A DNA stretch of 35,253 nt from CAZQXD01 sp964597315 (lineage in GTDB: Bacteria > Pseudomonadota > Gammaproteobacteria > Competibacterales > Competibacteraceae): positions 1 through 35,253 of the forward strand of contig CAZQXD010000041.1 of NCBI GenBank assembly GCA_964597315.1, read 5' to 3'. Position numbers and translations under genes: made by a program. The notes beneath the pieces are model-generated. The model did no database searches. It worked only from the letters and a program-made list of their open reading frames with translations, and was not told the DNA's origin. Below are positions 1 to 7,786 of the stretch, piece by piece (positions within the stretch are counted from its first letter, which is position 1; each line of letters begins with the position of its first letter).

Positions 1-55
<55 letters not shown>

Positions 56-61
56 GTTTTC

Positions 62-88
62 AAAACCTCGGCTCAATCGAGGTTTTTT
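62..88 (+). terminator. Intrinsic-terminator-like hairpin after tRNA-Gly
   Basis: AAAACCTCG (62-70) and CGAGGTTTT (78-86) form a perfect 9-bp stem with a 7-nt loop, and T residues continue to 88. It lies between tRNA-Gly and tRNA-Cys. It could end the upstream transcript, act as a leaky terminator, or be a processing hairpin if the three tRNAs are co-transcribed. Confidence 0.55.
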
Positions 89-112
89 CGTTTTTATGAG
101 ATCCAAATCCAC

Positions 113-186
113 GGCTAGGTGGCAGAGTGGTCATGCAGCGGCCTGCAAAGCCGTGGACGCCGGTTCGATTCCGACCCTAGCCTCCA
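113..186 (+). tRNA. tRNA-Cys(GCA)
   Basis: The acceptor strands GGCTAGG (113-119) and CCTAGCC pair, and the gene ends in TCCA at 186. The anticodon loop CTGCAAA gives GCA, and the T loop TTCGATT is standard. The 74-nt length and the anticodon identify a cysteine tRNA. It sits 26 bp downstream of the hairpin at 62-88 and 8 bp before tRNA-Leu(UAA). Confidence 0.95.
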
Positions 187-194
187 TCTTCTTC

Positions 195-281
195 GCCCAG
201 GTGGCGGAATTGGTAGACGCAACAGACTTAAAATCTGTCGGCCTTCGGGCCGTACCGGTTCGATTCCGGTCCTGGGCACCA
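195..281 (+). tRNA. tRNA-Leu(UAA)
   Basis: This is an 87-nt class II tRNA. The acceptor strands GCCCAGG and CCTGGGC pair, followed by ACCA ending at 281. The anticodon loop CTTAAAA carries anticodon TAA (UAA). The long variable arm is the hairpin GGCCTTCGGGCC. It is the last gene of the Gly-Cys-Leu tRNA cluster. Confidence 0.95.
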
Positions 282-331
282 AGCATGTTCCTCCCCCAAC
301 TCGCTATCCCGTTTCGCTGTGCCGCGCCACC

Positions 332-760
332 ATGAACTGGGGCATCGGCGAGCGGCTTCTTACCGTACTCTGGATTGGCAGCTTATGGACCATTGGCTAT
401 CTGGTTGCGCCCACCCTGTTCGCCGTGCTGGACGACCGGTCCCTGGCGGGTATGCTCGCCGGGCGGCTATTCACCATCGGCAATTACCTGGGCTTGGTCT
501 GCGGCAGCCTGTTGCTGCTGGGGGTGAGCCTGAACCCGACGGGGGGCAGCCGTTGGGGCTGGCGAGCCGGATTGCTGGCGGCGATGCTGGGTATAATTAT
601 GGTTAGCCAGTTTGTCCTGCAACCGATGCTGGCAGACCTCAAAACCCAAGGCGTCGCCACCGCTGAGGCATTTGCACGATTGCACGGCGTCAGCGCCAGC
701 CTGTATCTGGCCAACAGTCTACTAGGGCTGGTCTGGGTCGTGTCCGGTCGGCGTTCCTAG
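332..760 (+). CDS. DUF4149-like integral membrane protein
   Basis: The 142-residue product has four predicted membrane segments, at about residues 8-28, 49-68, 80-98 and 118-138. The polar 100-117 stretch and an aromatic N-terminus (MNWGIGERL) resemble DUF4149 proteins, which are often found near yhbY/rlmE in gammaproteobacteria. The molecular function of that family is unknown. The ATG at 332 is the first start after tRNA-Leu(UAA); an open frame upstream runs through the tRNA genes and is not coding. No strong ribosome binding site is visible. The gene ends 4 bp before the stop of the convergent yhbY. The family call rests on length, topology and context, without a profile search. Confidence 0.75.
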   Translation: MNWGIGERLLTVLWIGSLWTIGYLVAPTLFAVLDDRSLAGMLAGRLFTIGNYLGLVCGSLLLLGVSLNPTGGSRWGWRAGLLAAMLGIIMVSQFVLQPMLADLKTQGVATAEAFARLHGVSASLYLANSLLGLVWVVSGRRS

Positions 761-764
761 TGGG

Positions 765-1058
765 TCAGCGGGGTATTTCGACCCGGGGGCGCTCTGGATT
801 GCGCCGGAATAGGGTAGCGATATGCCCCACTCGCTGCACCAGTTCAGCTTTGAGAGTGGCGCAAATCGTCTCGATCATATCCGCGCGGGTCTCCCGGTCC
901 TCGGCATTGAGGCGGACTTTGACCAATTCATGATGATCCAGGGCCAAGGCGATTTCATCGAGTACCGCCGGGGTCAATCCCTTGTCGCCGACGATAACGA
1001 TGGGTTTGCGGGCATGGGCGAGGGCCTTGAGGTGGCGTTTTTGAACGTTATTGAGCAT
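765..1058 (-). CDS. yhbY: YhbY, CRS1/YhbY-domain RNA-binding protein
   Basis: The 97-residue product is the same length as E. coli YhbY. It carries the CRM-domain hallmarks: an N-terminal QKRHLKALAHARKP segment, the loop GDKGLT at 24-29, HHELVKV at 42-48, and a C-terminal strand with RVGHIATLFR (76-85). YhbY associates with pre-50S ribosomal particles, so a role in large-subunit assembly is expected. I chose the ATG at 1058 over a TTG at 1088 because it reproduces the E. coli N-terminus. The gene is divergent from the small membrane protein at 1071 and the rlmE-ftsH block, the classical arrangement. Only 12 bp separate the two divergent start codons. Confidence 0.93.
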   Translation of the reverse strand: MLNNVQKRHLKALAHARKPIVIVGDKGLTPAVLDEIALALDHHELVKVRLNAEDRETRADMIETICATLKAELVQRVGHIATLFRRNPERPRVEIPR

Positions 1059-1070
1059 CCGGGAGAGCCT

Positions 1071-1343
1071 ATGGCCGAAGATCAGCAAAGGTCCGCCAGT
1101 GTAGCACGGCAGGATGGGTTCACGGTGTCGCCCAGCCCTTTGAATGGCGTCAAGTTTGAATTGGCGGTGGTGCTGGTGCTGGGTCTACTGTTGCTGCTGG
1201 CGCATGGCCGGTTGACCGGCAGCCTGCTCTGGCAGTTTCTGCTGTTGGGGGGGTATGGGCTGTTGGGCATGATCTGGATCATTTATCGCGCCCGCCAAGT
1301 ACTGACGGCGCGGCGACGGAGTGATGTCCATGGCCCGTGGTAA
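1071..1343 (+). CDS. Small hypothetical membrane protein upstream of rlmE
   Basis: The 90-residue product has a polar N-terminus of about 27 residues and two hydrophobic segments, at about 29-46 (rich in V and L) and 52-73, then a basic tail (RARQVLTARRR). A good ribosome binding site, GGGAGAG at 1061-1067, stands 3 bp before the ATG. Its end overlaps the start of rlmE by 14 nt (from ATG 1330), which suggests translational coupling. I recognise no family. The predicted topology is two helices with a positively charged C-terminus, probably cytoplasmic. It may be lineage-specific. The strong binding site, two clean membrane segments and tight overlap argue that it is real. Confidence 0.65.
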   Translation: MAEDQQRSASVARQDGFTVSPSPLNGVKFELAVVLVLGLLLLLAHGRLTGSLLWQFLLLGGYGLLGMIWIIYRARQVLTARRRSDVHGPW

Positions 1344-1950
1344 AAGCAGTTCCCGCTGGCTTAAAGAACATTTTTCCGATGAATACGTCAAGCGCGCCCA
1401 GGAGCAGGGTTACCGGTCTCGGGCGGTATTCAAGCTTCTGGAGATTCAAGAAAAAGCCCGCCTTCTCAAAGCGGGGATGACGGTAGTGGATCTAGGCGCT
1501 GCGCCGGGGGGGTGGTCGCAGATTGCGTCGCGGATCGTGGGCGAGAAGGGGACGGTCATCGCCCTGGACATCCTGCCCATGGAGCCGCTGCCGGGAGTGG
1601 AGTTCATTCAAGGGGATTTTCGGGAAGCAGCGGTTCTGGAGCAATTATTGAAAATCCTGGGGGAACGGCCCCTGGACCTTGTAATTTCCGATATGGCCCC
1701 CAACTCCACGGGTATCAAAGCTGTGGACCAGCCTCGTGGCATGTATCTTGCTGAGCTTGCAGTGGACTTTGCCAAACGCTATTTGGGTCCGGACGGAGGT
1801 GTGTTGATAAAGGTTTTTCAGGGGGAAGGTTTCGATTCCCTGCTCAAGGATTTGCGTGACGGCTTTGGCCAGGTGCAGGTTCGCAAACCCAAGGCATCAC
1901 GTGCCCGCAGCCCCGAAATGTATCTGCTAGCCAGGAACTATCGGCTGTAG
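1330..1950 (+). CDS. rlmE: 23S rRNA (uridine-2'-O)-methyltransferase RlmE (FtsJ/RrmJ)
   Basis: RlmE 2'-O-methylates U2552 (E. coli numbering) in the A-loop of 23S rRNA late in 50S assembly, using S-adenosylmethionine. The 206-residue product shows the Rossmann motif DLGAAPGG (54-61) and the K-D-K-E catalytic tetrad at K35, D121, K161 and E196, in the contexts FKL, SDMAPN, IKVFQGEGF and SPEMY. Possible starts are GTG 1321, ATG 1324 and ATG 1330. I chose 1330 because GGAG at 1318-1321 is then 8 bp upstream, and the start MARGKSSSRW resembles known RlmE proteins. It precedes ftsH, as in most gammaproteobacteria, where the pair is often heat-inducible. Confidence 0.96.
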   Translation: MARGKSSSRWLKEHFSDEYVKRAQEQGYRSRAVFKLLEIQEKARLLKAGMTVVDLGAAPGGWSQIASRIVGEKGTVIALDILPMEPLPGVEFIQGDFREAAVLEQLLKILGERPLDLVISDMAPNSTGIKAVDQPRGMYLAELAVDFAKRYLGPDGGVLIKVFQGEGFDSLLKDLRDGFGQVQVRKPKASRARSPEMYLLARNYRL

Positions 1951-2029
1951 TAAGGTCTAAAAATCCACTATTTTTCAGACGATTTCCCGTCATGATGGGG
2001 CATCGAACGCGCATTATGAGGTAGCTGCC

Positions 2030-3961
2030 TTGAACGACATGGTGAAGAACATTTTGTTATGGGTCGTCATCGCGGTGATCCTGATGTCCGTATTCAACAG
2101 TTTCGGACCCAGGACCGCGCCCACGGCTCAAATGGGCTACTCCCAGTTCCTTGATGAAGTCCGTCAGGGGCGGGTTGCCCATGTGTCCATTGACGGGCGC
2201 ACTATTCAGGGGCGGTCTAGCGGTGGTGAGAAATTCACTACTTATAGCCCCGAGACGGACAACAGCGCCATGATCGGCGAGCTGCTCAATAACGGCGTGG
2301 ACATTGAAGGCCGCCCGCCGGAACAGCAGTCCCTGCTCATGCAAATCTTCATCAGTTGGTTCCCCATGCTGCTGCTGATTGGGGTCTGGGTGTTCTTTTT
2401 GCGCCAAATGCAGGGCGGCGGCGGCGGTCGGGGGGCCATGTCCTTTGGCAAGAGCCGCGCCCGAATGATGAGCGAGGACCAGATCAAAGTCACCTTCGCC
2501 GACGTGGCCGGGGTCGAGGAGGCCAAAGACGAGGTTGAGGAACTGGTTGAGTTTCTGCGTGACCCAGGCAAGTTCCAGCGCCTAGGAGGCAAGATTCCCC
2601 GAGGGGTGCTGATGGTGGGGTCCCCCGGCACCGGCAAGACCCTGCTGGCCAAGGCTATCGCCGGCGAGGCCAAGGTGCCGTTCTTCAGCATTTCCGGCTC
2701 CGACTTCGTGGAGATGTTCGTGGGCGTGGGCGCCTCCCGGGTGCGGGATATGTTCGAGCAAGCCAAGAAGCATGCCCCCTGCATTATCTTTATCGACGAG
2801 ATCGACGCCGTGGGACGGCACCGGGGCGCCGGTTTGGGTGGTGGCCACGACGAACGGGAACAAACGCTCAACCAGTTACTGGTGGAGATGGACGGCTTTG
2901 AGGGCAACGAAGGCATCATCGTCATCGCCGCCACCAACCGGCCCGACGTGTTGGACCCGGCCCTGCTGCGGCCCGGTCGCTTTGACCGTCAGGTGGTCGT
3001 GCCCCTGCCCGATGTCCGGGGTCGGGAGCAAATCTTGCGGGTGCATATGCGCAAAGTCCCTATGGCCGCCAATGTCAAGCCCAGCGTGATTGCCCGGGGC
3101 ACTCCTGGGTTCTCGGGTGCCGACCTGGCTAATCTAGTGAATGAAGCGTCCTTATTCGCCGCCCGGGCCAACAAACGCGAAGTGGAGATGAGTGACTTCG
3201 AGAACGCCAAGGACAAGATCCTCATGGGTTCCGAGCGCAAGTCCATGGTGATGGGCGAAGAGGAAAAGAAGCTCACCGCTTATCATGAATCCGGCCATGC
3301 CATCGTCGGCCGCTTGGTACCGGCCCATGATCCGGTCTATAAGGTGAGCATCATTCCTCGGGGCCGGGCCTTGGGAGTGACTATGTTCCTGCCGGAGGTT
3401 GATCGCTACAGCTACAGCCGCCAGCGTCTGGAAAGCCAGATTTCCAGCCTGTTCGGAGGGCGTATCGCCGAGGAATTGATTTTTGGGGACGACTATGTGA
3501 CTACCGGCGCCCAAAACGACATTGAACGGGCCACCTCCATCGCCCGGAATATGGTCACTAAGTGGGGTCTGTCCGAGCGCCTGGGGCCGCTGACCTACAG
3601 CGAGGATGACGGCGAGGTGTTTTTGGGTCGTTCCGTGACCCGCCACAAAAACCTCTCCGACGAGACTGCCCATGCCATCGACGAAGAAATCCGCTCGGTG
3701 ATCGACCGCAATTACATGCGCTCTGAACAGTTGCTCCGGGATAACATGGACAAGCTTCACGCCATGGCCGATGCTCTGATCAAATACGAGACCATCGACG
3801 CCGAGCAGATCGACGACATCATGGCCGGTCGCCCCCCGAGGGACCCCAAGGATTGGGTGGATAAAGAACCCCCGGCATCCGGCTCCGAAGCGTCCGATGA
3901 CGACTCTGTGAAGGGCAAGGACAAGACCGGTCCCATCGGTGGCCCTGCCCAGCAGCACTGA
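2030..3961 (+). CDS. ftsH: ATP-dependent zinc metalloprotease FtsH
   Basis: FtsH is the inner-membrane AAA+ protease that degrades misassembled membrane proteins and short-lived regulators. In the 643-residue product two membrane helices (about 5-24 and 103-124) bracket a periplasmic loop. The AAA module has Walker A GSPGTGKT (197-204), Walker B IIFIDEID (252-259) and the second region of homology ATNRPDVLDPALLRPGRFDR (301-320). The zinc site is HESGH (419-423) with D497 as likely third ligand. A glycine-rich linker GGGGGRG follows helix 2. Translation probably starts at TTG 2030, 7 bp after GAGGT (2018-2022); ATG 2039 is the alternative. The tail is polar and charged. folP begins 3 bp after the stop. 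Confidence 0.98.
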   Translation: MNDMVKNILLWVVIAVILMSVFNSFGPRTAPTAQMGYSQFLDEVRQGRVAHVSIDGRTIQGRSSGGEKFTTYSPETDNSAMIGELLNNGVDIEGRPPEQQSLLMQIFISWFPMLLLIGVWVFFLRQMQGGGGGRGAMSFGKSRARMMSEDQIKVTFADVAGVEEAKDEVEELVEFLRDPGKFQRLGGKIPRGVLMVGSPGTGKTLLAKAIAGEAKVPFFSISGSDFVEMFVGVGASRVRDMFEQAKKHAPCIIFIDEIDAVGRHRGAGLGGGHDEREQTLNQLLVEMDGFEGNEGIIVIAATNRPDVLDPALLRPGRFDRQVVVPLPDVRGREQILRVHMRKVPMAANVKPSVIARGTPGFSGADLANLVNEASLFAARANKREVEMSDFENAKDKILMGSERKSMVMGEEEKKLTAYHESGHAIVGRLVPAHDPVYKVSIIPRGRALGVTMFLPEVDRYSYSRQRLESQISSLFGGRIAEELIFGDDYVTTGAQNDIERATSIARNMVTKWGLSERLGPLTYSEDDGEVFLGRSVTRHKNLSDETAHAIDEEIRSVIDRNYMRSEQLLRDNMDKLHAMADALIKYETIDAEQIDDIMAGRPPRDPKDWVDKEPPASGSEASDDDSVKGKDKTGPIGGPAQQH

Positions 3962-3964
3962 GCC

Positions 3965-4792
3965 ATGACTGGCCACGGGGGCATGGCCCTGGATCTGAGC
4001 CACCCGCAGGTCATGGGTATACTCAACGTGACCCCCGATTCCTTCTCGGACGGGGGGCGTTTTTTTAACCGTTCCGCCGCTCTGCGCCGGGCCGATGAGA
4101 TGATCGCCGAAGGCGCAGCGTTGCTGGATGTGGGCGGGGAGTCCACCCGTCCCGATGCCACCCCGGTATCGACGCAGGAAGAGCTGGATCGGGTGATCCC
4201 CGTGGTGGAGGCGCTGAGGGATGCTCCGGTGTTGGTATCCGTGGACACCAGCAAGCCCGACGTGATGGCGGAAGCTCTGCGGGCCGGGGCCGGGATGATT
4301 AACGATGTGCGCGCCTTGCGTCTGCCTGGCGCCCTGGAGGTGTTGGCCGGTTCCCGAGCGGCGGTCTGTCTGATGCACATGCAAGGGGAACCCGCCACCA
4401 TGCAGAAAAACCCCCACTACCATGACGTGGTGGCGGATATAAAAACCTTTCTAGCCGAGCGGGTGCGGAGCTGCGAGGCGGTCGGCATCGCCCGAGGGCG
4501 GTTGTTCTTGGACCCGGGTTTCGGTTTCGGCAAGACCTTGGAGCATAATCTGACCCTACTCAAACGGCTGGGGGAATTCCGGGAGTTGGGCCTACCCTTG
4601 CTGGTGGGCCTGTCCCGCAAATCCATGATCGGTCGTATTCTCGACGCGCCCCCGGAAGAACGGCTTCCCGGTAGCCTGGCCGCCGCAGTGATCGCCGCCT
4701 GGCAGGGGGCCACCATTTTCCGAGTTCATGATGTCTTGCCCACGGTGCGGGCCTTGTCAATATGCGCCCGGGTTTTGGAGGCCGCCCCTTGA
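3965..4792 (+). CDS. folP: Dihydropteroate synthase FolP
   Basis: FolP condenses 6-hydroxymethyl-dihydropterin pyrophosphate with p-aminobenzoate to make dihydropteroate, the sulfonamide-sensitive step of folate synthesis. The 275-residue TIM-barrel protein contains NVTPDSFSDGG (21-31), DVGGESTRP (55-63), SVDTSKPDV (92-100), the DPGFGFGK motif (183-190) and SRKSMIG (217-223), which together define the pterin and pABA pockets. The usual length is about 280 residues. The ATG at 3965 lies 3 bp after the ftsH stop; ATG 3983, preceded by a G-run, is an alternative that would remove six residues. It is probably co-transcribed with ftsH and glmM. Confidence 0.97.
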   Translation: MTGHGGMALDLSHPQVMGILNVTPDSFSDGGRFFNRSAALRRADEMIAEGAALLDVGGESTRPDATPVSTQEELDRVIPVVEALRDAPVLVSVDTSKPDVMAEALRAGAGMINDVRALRLPGALEVLAGSRAAVCLMHMQGEPATMQKNPHYHDVVADIKTFLAERVRSCEAVGIARGRLFLDPGFGFGKTLEHNLTLLKRLGEFRELGLPLLVGLSRKSMIGRILDAPPEERLPGSLAAAVIAAWQGATIFRVHDVLPTVRALSICARVLEAAP

Positions 4793-4867
4793 TCCGAGAC
4801 GGTGCAAACGGCTGCGCGGCGGCCGATAGCAGGTTAGAATAGCGACCGTTGAATATAGGGGGGTGGT

Positions 4868-6229
4868 ATGGAAAAACGTTATTTTGGAACCGATGGAATA
4901 CGGGGACGGGTAGGGACAGCGCCCATCACTGCCGAGTTCATGCTTAAGCTGGGCTGGGCCGCAGGTAAGGCCTTGAGTTCGAAAGGACTGAATAAAGTAT
5001 TGATCGGTAAGGATACCCGCATCTCAGGCTATATGTTCGAATCAGCCCTGGAAGCCGGTTTGTCGGCGGCTGGCGCCCATATTCGGCTGCTAGGTCCCAT
5101 GCCCACTCCGGGCATTGCCTATCTGACCCGTACCCTCCATGCCGCTGCGGGCATTGTCATCAGCGCGTCCCACAATCCCTATTACGACAACGGCATTAAG
5201 TTTTTTTCCCGGGATGGAATGAAACTGCCGGACGAACTAGAATACCGGATTGAGGAAATGCTGGCGACCCCTTTCACCACCGTTGACGCCGCCGCCCTGG
5301 GCAAGGCCGAGCGTCTACTGGACGCCGGTGGCCGGTACATCGAGTTTTGTAAAAGCACCATTCCTGGCGCCGTGGACTTCTCCAGCCTAAAAATTGTCCT
5401 GGACTGTGCCAACGGCGCCACCTATCACATCGCCCCCAATGTCTTCACTGAACTGGGCGCCACGGTAATCCCCCTGGCTGCGGAGCCCAATGGACTGAAT
5501 ATCAACCTGGACTGCGGTTCCACCAAACCCAAGGCTCTACAGACGGCGGTCAAGCAACATGGCGCTGACCTGGGCGTGGCCTTTGACGGCGATGGAGACC
5601 GGGTGATCATGGTGGATCATCTGGGCGAAGAAGTAGACGGGGATGAGTTACTGTTCATTATCGCCCGGGACCGGCTGCGCGCCGGGCGCCTGGCCGGCGC
5701 CGTGGTGGGCACCTTGATGAGTAACCTGGGACTGGAAGTGGCTCTCAACGAGCTAGGCATTGCCCTGTTGCGCAGCAAAGTGGGGGACCGCTACGTGATG
5801 GAGCGTTTGCTCCAGGACAAATTGACCCTGGGAGGAGAAAGCTCGGGCCATATCATTTGCCTGGACCGCACCACCACCGGCGATGGCATCGTCTCCGCCC
5901 TGCAAGTGTTGGTGGCCATGGTCCAGTCCGGCAAGTCCCTACACGAACTGAAGCTGGGCATGAGCAAATATCCCCAGATCATGATCAACGTGCCCTTGTC
6001 CAAAAAAGTGGATCTGGGCGCCTGCGCTCCAGTGCAGACGGCGGTGCGCGAGGCCGAGTCCCAACTGGGTTCTCGGGGCCGGGTATTGTTACGACCCTCC
6101 GGCACCGAGCCGGTGGTGCGGGTGATGGTGGAAGGGGCGGACGAGGCCAAGGTGAAAACATTGGCCCAGAACATCGCCGATGTGGTGCGGGACGCCGTTT
6201 CCATCCAGACCGAGAAGGCCCTGAATTGA
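4868..6229 (+). CDS. glmM: Phosphoglucosamine mutase GlmM
   Basis: GlmM interconverts glucosamine-6-phosphate and glucosamine-1-phosphate, feeding UDP-GlcNAc, peptidoglycan and LPS synthesis. In the 453 residues are the substrate loop GTDGIRG (7-13), the catalytic phosphoserine motif ISASHNP with S101, the magnesium site DGDGDR (D240, D242, D244), the sugar-binding GGESSGH (322-328) and the phosphate-binding RPSGTE (409-414). E. coli GlmM has 445 residues. The ATG follows a G-rich GGGGGGTGG segment. The gene stands 75 bp after folP. That spacer contains TAGAAT at 4835-4840, but I see no convincing -35 partner for it. Confidence 0.98.
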   Translation: MEKRYFGTDGIRGRVGTAPITAEFMLKLGWAAGKALSSKGLNKVLIGKDTRISGYMFESALEAGLSAAGAHIRLLGPMPTPGIAYLTRTLHAAAGIVISASHNPYYDNGIKFFSRDGMKLPDELEYRIEEMLATPFTTVDAAALGKAERLLDAGGRYIEFCKSTIPGAVDFSSLKIVLDCANGATYHIAPNVFTELGATVIPLAAEPNGLNINLDCGSTKPKALQTAVKQHGADLGVAFDGDGDRVIMVDHLGEEVDGDELLFIIARDRLRAGRLAGAVVGTLMSNLGLEVALNELGIALLRSKVGDRYVMERLLQDKLTLGGESSGHIICLDRTTTGDGIVSALQVLVAMVQSGKSLHELKLGMSKYPQIMINVPLSKKVDLGACAPVQTAVREAESQLGSRGRVLLRPSGTEPVVRVMVEGADEAKVKTLAQNIADVVRDAVSIQTEKALN

Positions 6230-6281
6230 TTTCTCCAGGATCGTTCACTAAGCTACCGCGTACTTACAGCGGGAGATAATT

Positions 6282-7034
6282 ATGCGCCGCCCCATAGTCG
6301 CTGGAAACTGGAAAATGAATGGTTCCAGAGACAGTAATCAAGCCCTATTGCAAGCCCTGATTCAAGGGGTAGGGGCTGACAACAGCGTTGAACTGGCGGT
6401 GTTTCCGCCTTATGTGTATCTGGATGAGGTCCGGCGGCAGTTGGCCGATACCCCCATCGCCTGGGGCGCTCAGAATTGCTCCGACAAAGCTTCCGGTGCG
6501 TATACCGGTGAGGTGGCGGTGTCCATGCTGTTGGACTTCGGCTGCCGCTTTACTCTGGTAGGCCATTCCGAGCGACGCACATTATACGGCGAGACCGACG
6601 GGCAAGTGGCGGCCAAGGTGGCGGCCCTGCGCCATGCGGGCATTTTGCCCATGCTCTGCATCGGTGAAACCCTTGAGGAACGGGATAGAGGCCGTACCGA
6701 AGCGGTAGTGGCTCGCCAATTGGACGCTGTACTGCAAAGGGAAGGCATCCAAGCGTTTGGCGATATCGTGATTGCATACGAACCCGTTTGGGCCATCGGT
6801 ACCGGTAAGACAGCCAGTCCTGAACAGGCTCAGGAGGTTCATGCATTTATTCGTGGCCAACTGGCTGGACATGATGCTAATATCGCCGGCTCCGCTCGGA
6901 TCCTCTATGGAGGTAGCGTCAAGGCGTCCAATGCGGTCGAACTGTTCGCCATGCCGGATATCGACGGCGGGCTGATCGGCGGCGCCTCGCTCAATCCCCG
7001 GGAGTTTCTCGAGATCGCCCAAGCTGCCGGATAA
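6282..7034 (+). CDS. tpiA: Triosephosphate isomerase TpiA
   Basis: TpiA interconverts dihydroxyacetone phosphate and glyceraldehyde-3-phosphate in glycolysis and gluconeogenesis. The 250-residue TIM barrel has the N9/K11 pair in AGNWKMNG, the electrophile H95 in VGHSERR, the catalytic base E167 in AYEPVWAIGTGKT with flexible loop 6 at 171-179, and the phosphate-binding GGSVK near residue 210. Length and all catalytic residues are normal. GGGAG lies a few bases before the ATG. secG follows after 14 bp, the usual glmM-tpiA-secG order of gammaproteobacteria. Confidence 0.98.
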   Translation: MRRPIVAGNWKMNGSRDSNQALLQALIQGVGADNSVELAVFPPYVYLDEVRRQLADTPIAWGAQNCSDKASGAYTGEVAVSMLLDFGCRFTLVGHSERRTLYGETDGQVAAKVAALRHAGILPMLCIGETLEERDRGRTEAVVARQLDAVLQREGIQAFGDIVIAYEPVWAIGTGKTASPEQAQEVHAFIRGQLAGHDANIAGSARILYGGSVKASNAVELFAMPDIDGGLIGGASLNPREFLEIAQAAG

Positions 7035-7048
7035 GACCATTAATCGAG

Positions 7049-7411
7049 ATGTTTACTGTATTTTTGCTGATCCATGTGCTGATTGCCGTGGCCTTGATCG
7101 TGATGGTGTTGCTGCAACAAGGCAAGGGCGCCGATGCTGGCGCCGCCTTCGGTAGTGGCGCGTCCACCACCATGTTCGGTTCCCGGGGTTCGTCATCGTT
7201 TCTGAGCCGCGCTACGGGGGCCTTGGCCACAGGCTTTTTTATCACCAGTTTGGTGCTGGCCTATGTGGCGGTGCAGACCACGGCGCCGACTAGCGTGGTG
7301 GAACGGGTGGGGGTTCCTAGTGAGGCGCCTCCAGAGTTGCCGTCGGTGCCGGCGGTGCCCCAGGGTGGATCTGGCGATATTCCGCAATTGCCCACCGAGC
7401 CTGGAAACTGA
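7049..7411 (+). CDS. secG: Preprotein translocase subunit SecG
   Basis: SecG is the small accessory subunit of the SecYEG channel and stimulates SecA-driven export. The 120-residue product has two membrane helices (about 3-22 and 55-75). Between them is the signature loop LLQQGKGADAGAAFG (21-35), with GSRGSSSFL just before helix 2. The C-terminal tail (76-120) is rich in proline, alanine and valine and is poorly conserved in the family. It starts 14 bp after tpiA, and tRNA-Leu(GAG) begins 6 bp after its stop, so mRNA and tRNA probably share a transcript ending at the terminator at 7510-7537. Confidence 0.96.
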   Translation: MFTVFLLIHVLIAVALIVMVLLQQGKGADAGAAFGSGASTTMFGSRGSSSFLSRATGALATGFFITSLVLAYVAVQTTAPTSVVERVGVPSEAPPELPSVPAVPQGGSGDIPQLPTEPGN

Positions 7412-7417
7412 TTATTT

Positions 7418-7502
7418 GCCGATGTGGTGGAATTGGTAGACACGCTATCTTGAGGGGGTAGTGGCGCAAGCCGTGCCGGTTCGAGTCCGGCCATCGGCAC
7501 CA
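7418..7502 (+). tRNA. tRNA-Leu(GAG)
   Basis: This is an 85-nt class II tRNA. The acceptor strands GCCGATG and CATCGGC pair, followed by ACCA ending at 7502. The anticodon stem CTATC/GGTAG closes the loop TTGAGGG, giving anticodon GAG. A variable arm and the T arm CCGGTTCGAGTCCGG follow. The tRNA directly after secG is the position conserved in pseudomonads and many other gammaproteobacteria. Confidence 0.96.
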
Positions 7503-7509
7503 TCTTTAC

Positions 7510-7537
7510 AAAGGCACCTCGGGGTGCCTTTATTTAT
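7510..7537 (+). terminator. Intrinsic terminator after tRNA-Leu(GAG)
   Basis: AAAGGCACC (7510-7518) pairs perfectly with GGTGCCTTT (7523-7531) around a TCGG tetraloop. The T-rich TATTTAT follows. This is a strong Rho-independent terminator that separates the tpiA-secG-tRNA transcript from the nuo region. Confidence 0.85.
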
Positions 7538-7786
7538 GGTGATGAACTCCTGTCGCGGGCATCAGTCTGACCGGTTGACCGGTCTCTAAGTCCTTGGGTG
7601 GCGGTCTAAATCCACACTCTCACAGTGTATTTGTAAGTACATGAAAGCAAAGTGTTATCTCGGTCTGACGCCTTGACGAGGTTGGTTCGTGAACCGTAGA
7701 CTAGCCCCGCCTCCCCGGTGGACATCGGACGAATGCCGGTCCAGGTGTATCTCCCGATAATCGTTCACGTTGAAGGTACAGCTTCG
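7538..7786 (+). promoter_or_regulatory. nuo operon control region with inverted repeats
   Basis: This 249-bp non-coding leader precedes nuoA. It holds three inverted repeats: GACCGGT-TG-ACCGGTC (7569-7584, perfect), ACACT-CTCAC-AGTGT (7614-7628) and GGTTC-GT-GAACC (7684-7695, perfect). A likely promoter lies at 7673-7702. A long open frame begins at 7718, but nuoA itself is best started at 7787. No known regulator site is recognised with confidence. Confidence 0.5.
7673..7702 (+). promoter_or_regulatory. Candidate sigma70-type promoter of the nuo operon
   Basis: The -35 element TTGACG (7673-7678) and -10 element TAGACT (7697-7702) are separated by 18 bp, about 85 bp before nuoA. The 12-bp palindrome GGTTCGTGAACC lies entirely within the spacer, which suits an operator. 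This is a consensus-matching prediction only. Confidence 0.5.

Noticed and set aside
1959..1975. AAAAAT-CCACT-ATTTTT hairpin before ftsH as a terminator
   Set aside because: The stem is only A:T pairs and too weak for an intrinsic terminator; at most it has a minor effect between rlmE and ftsH.
1997..2012. Sigma32-like CCCCAT element near ftsH
   Set aside because: The CCCCAT motif is on the minus strand, the wrong direction for ftsH, and no matching -35 element was found.
3152..4423. 423-residue open frame on the minus strand across ftsH and folP
   Set aside because: It lies opposite two certain genes, its composition (rich in H, G and Q) is typical of antisense of GC-rich codons, and no family is recognisable.
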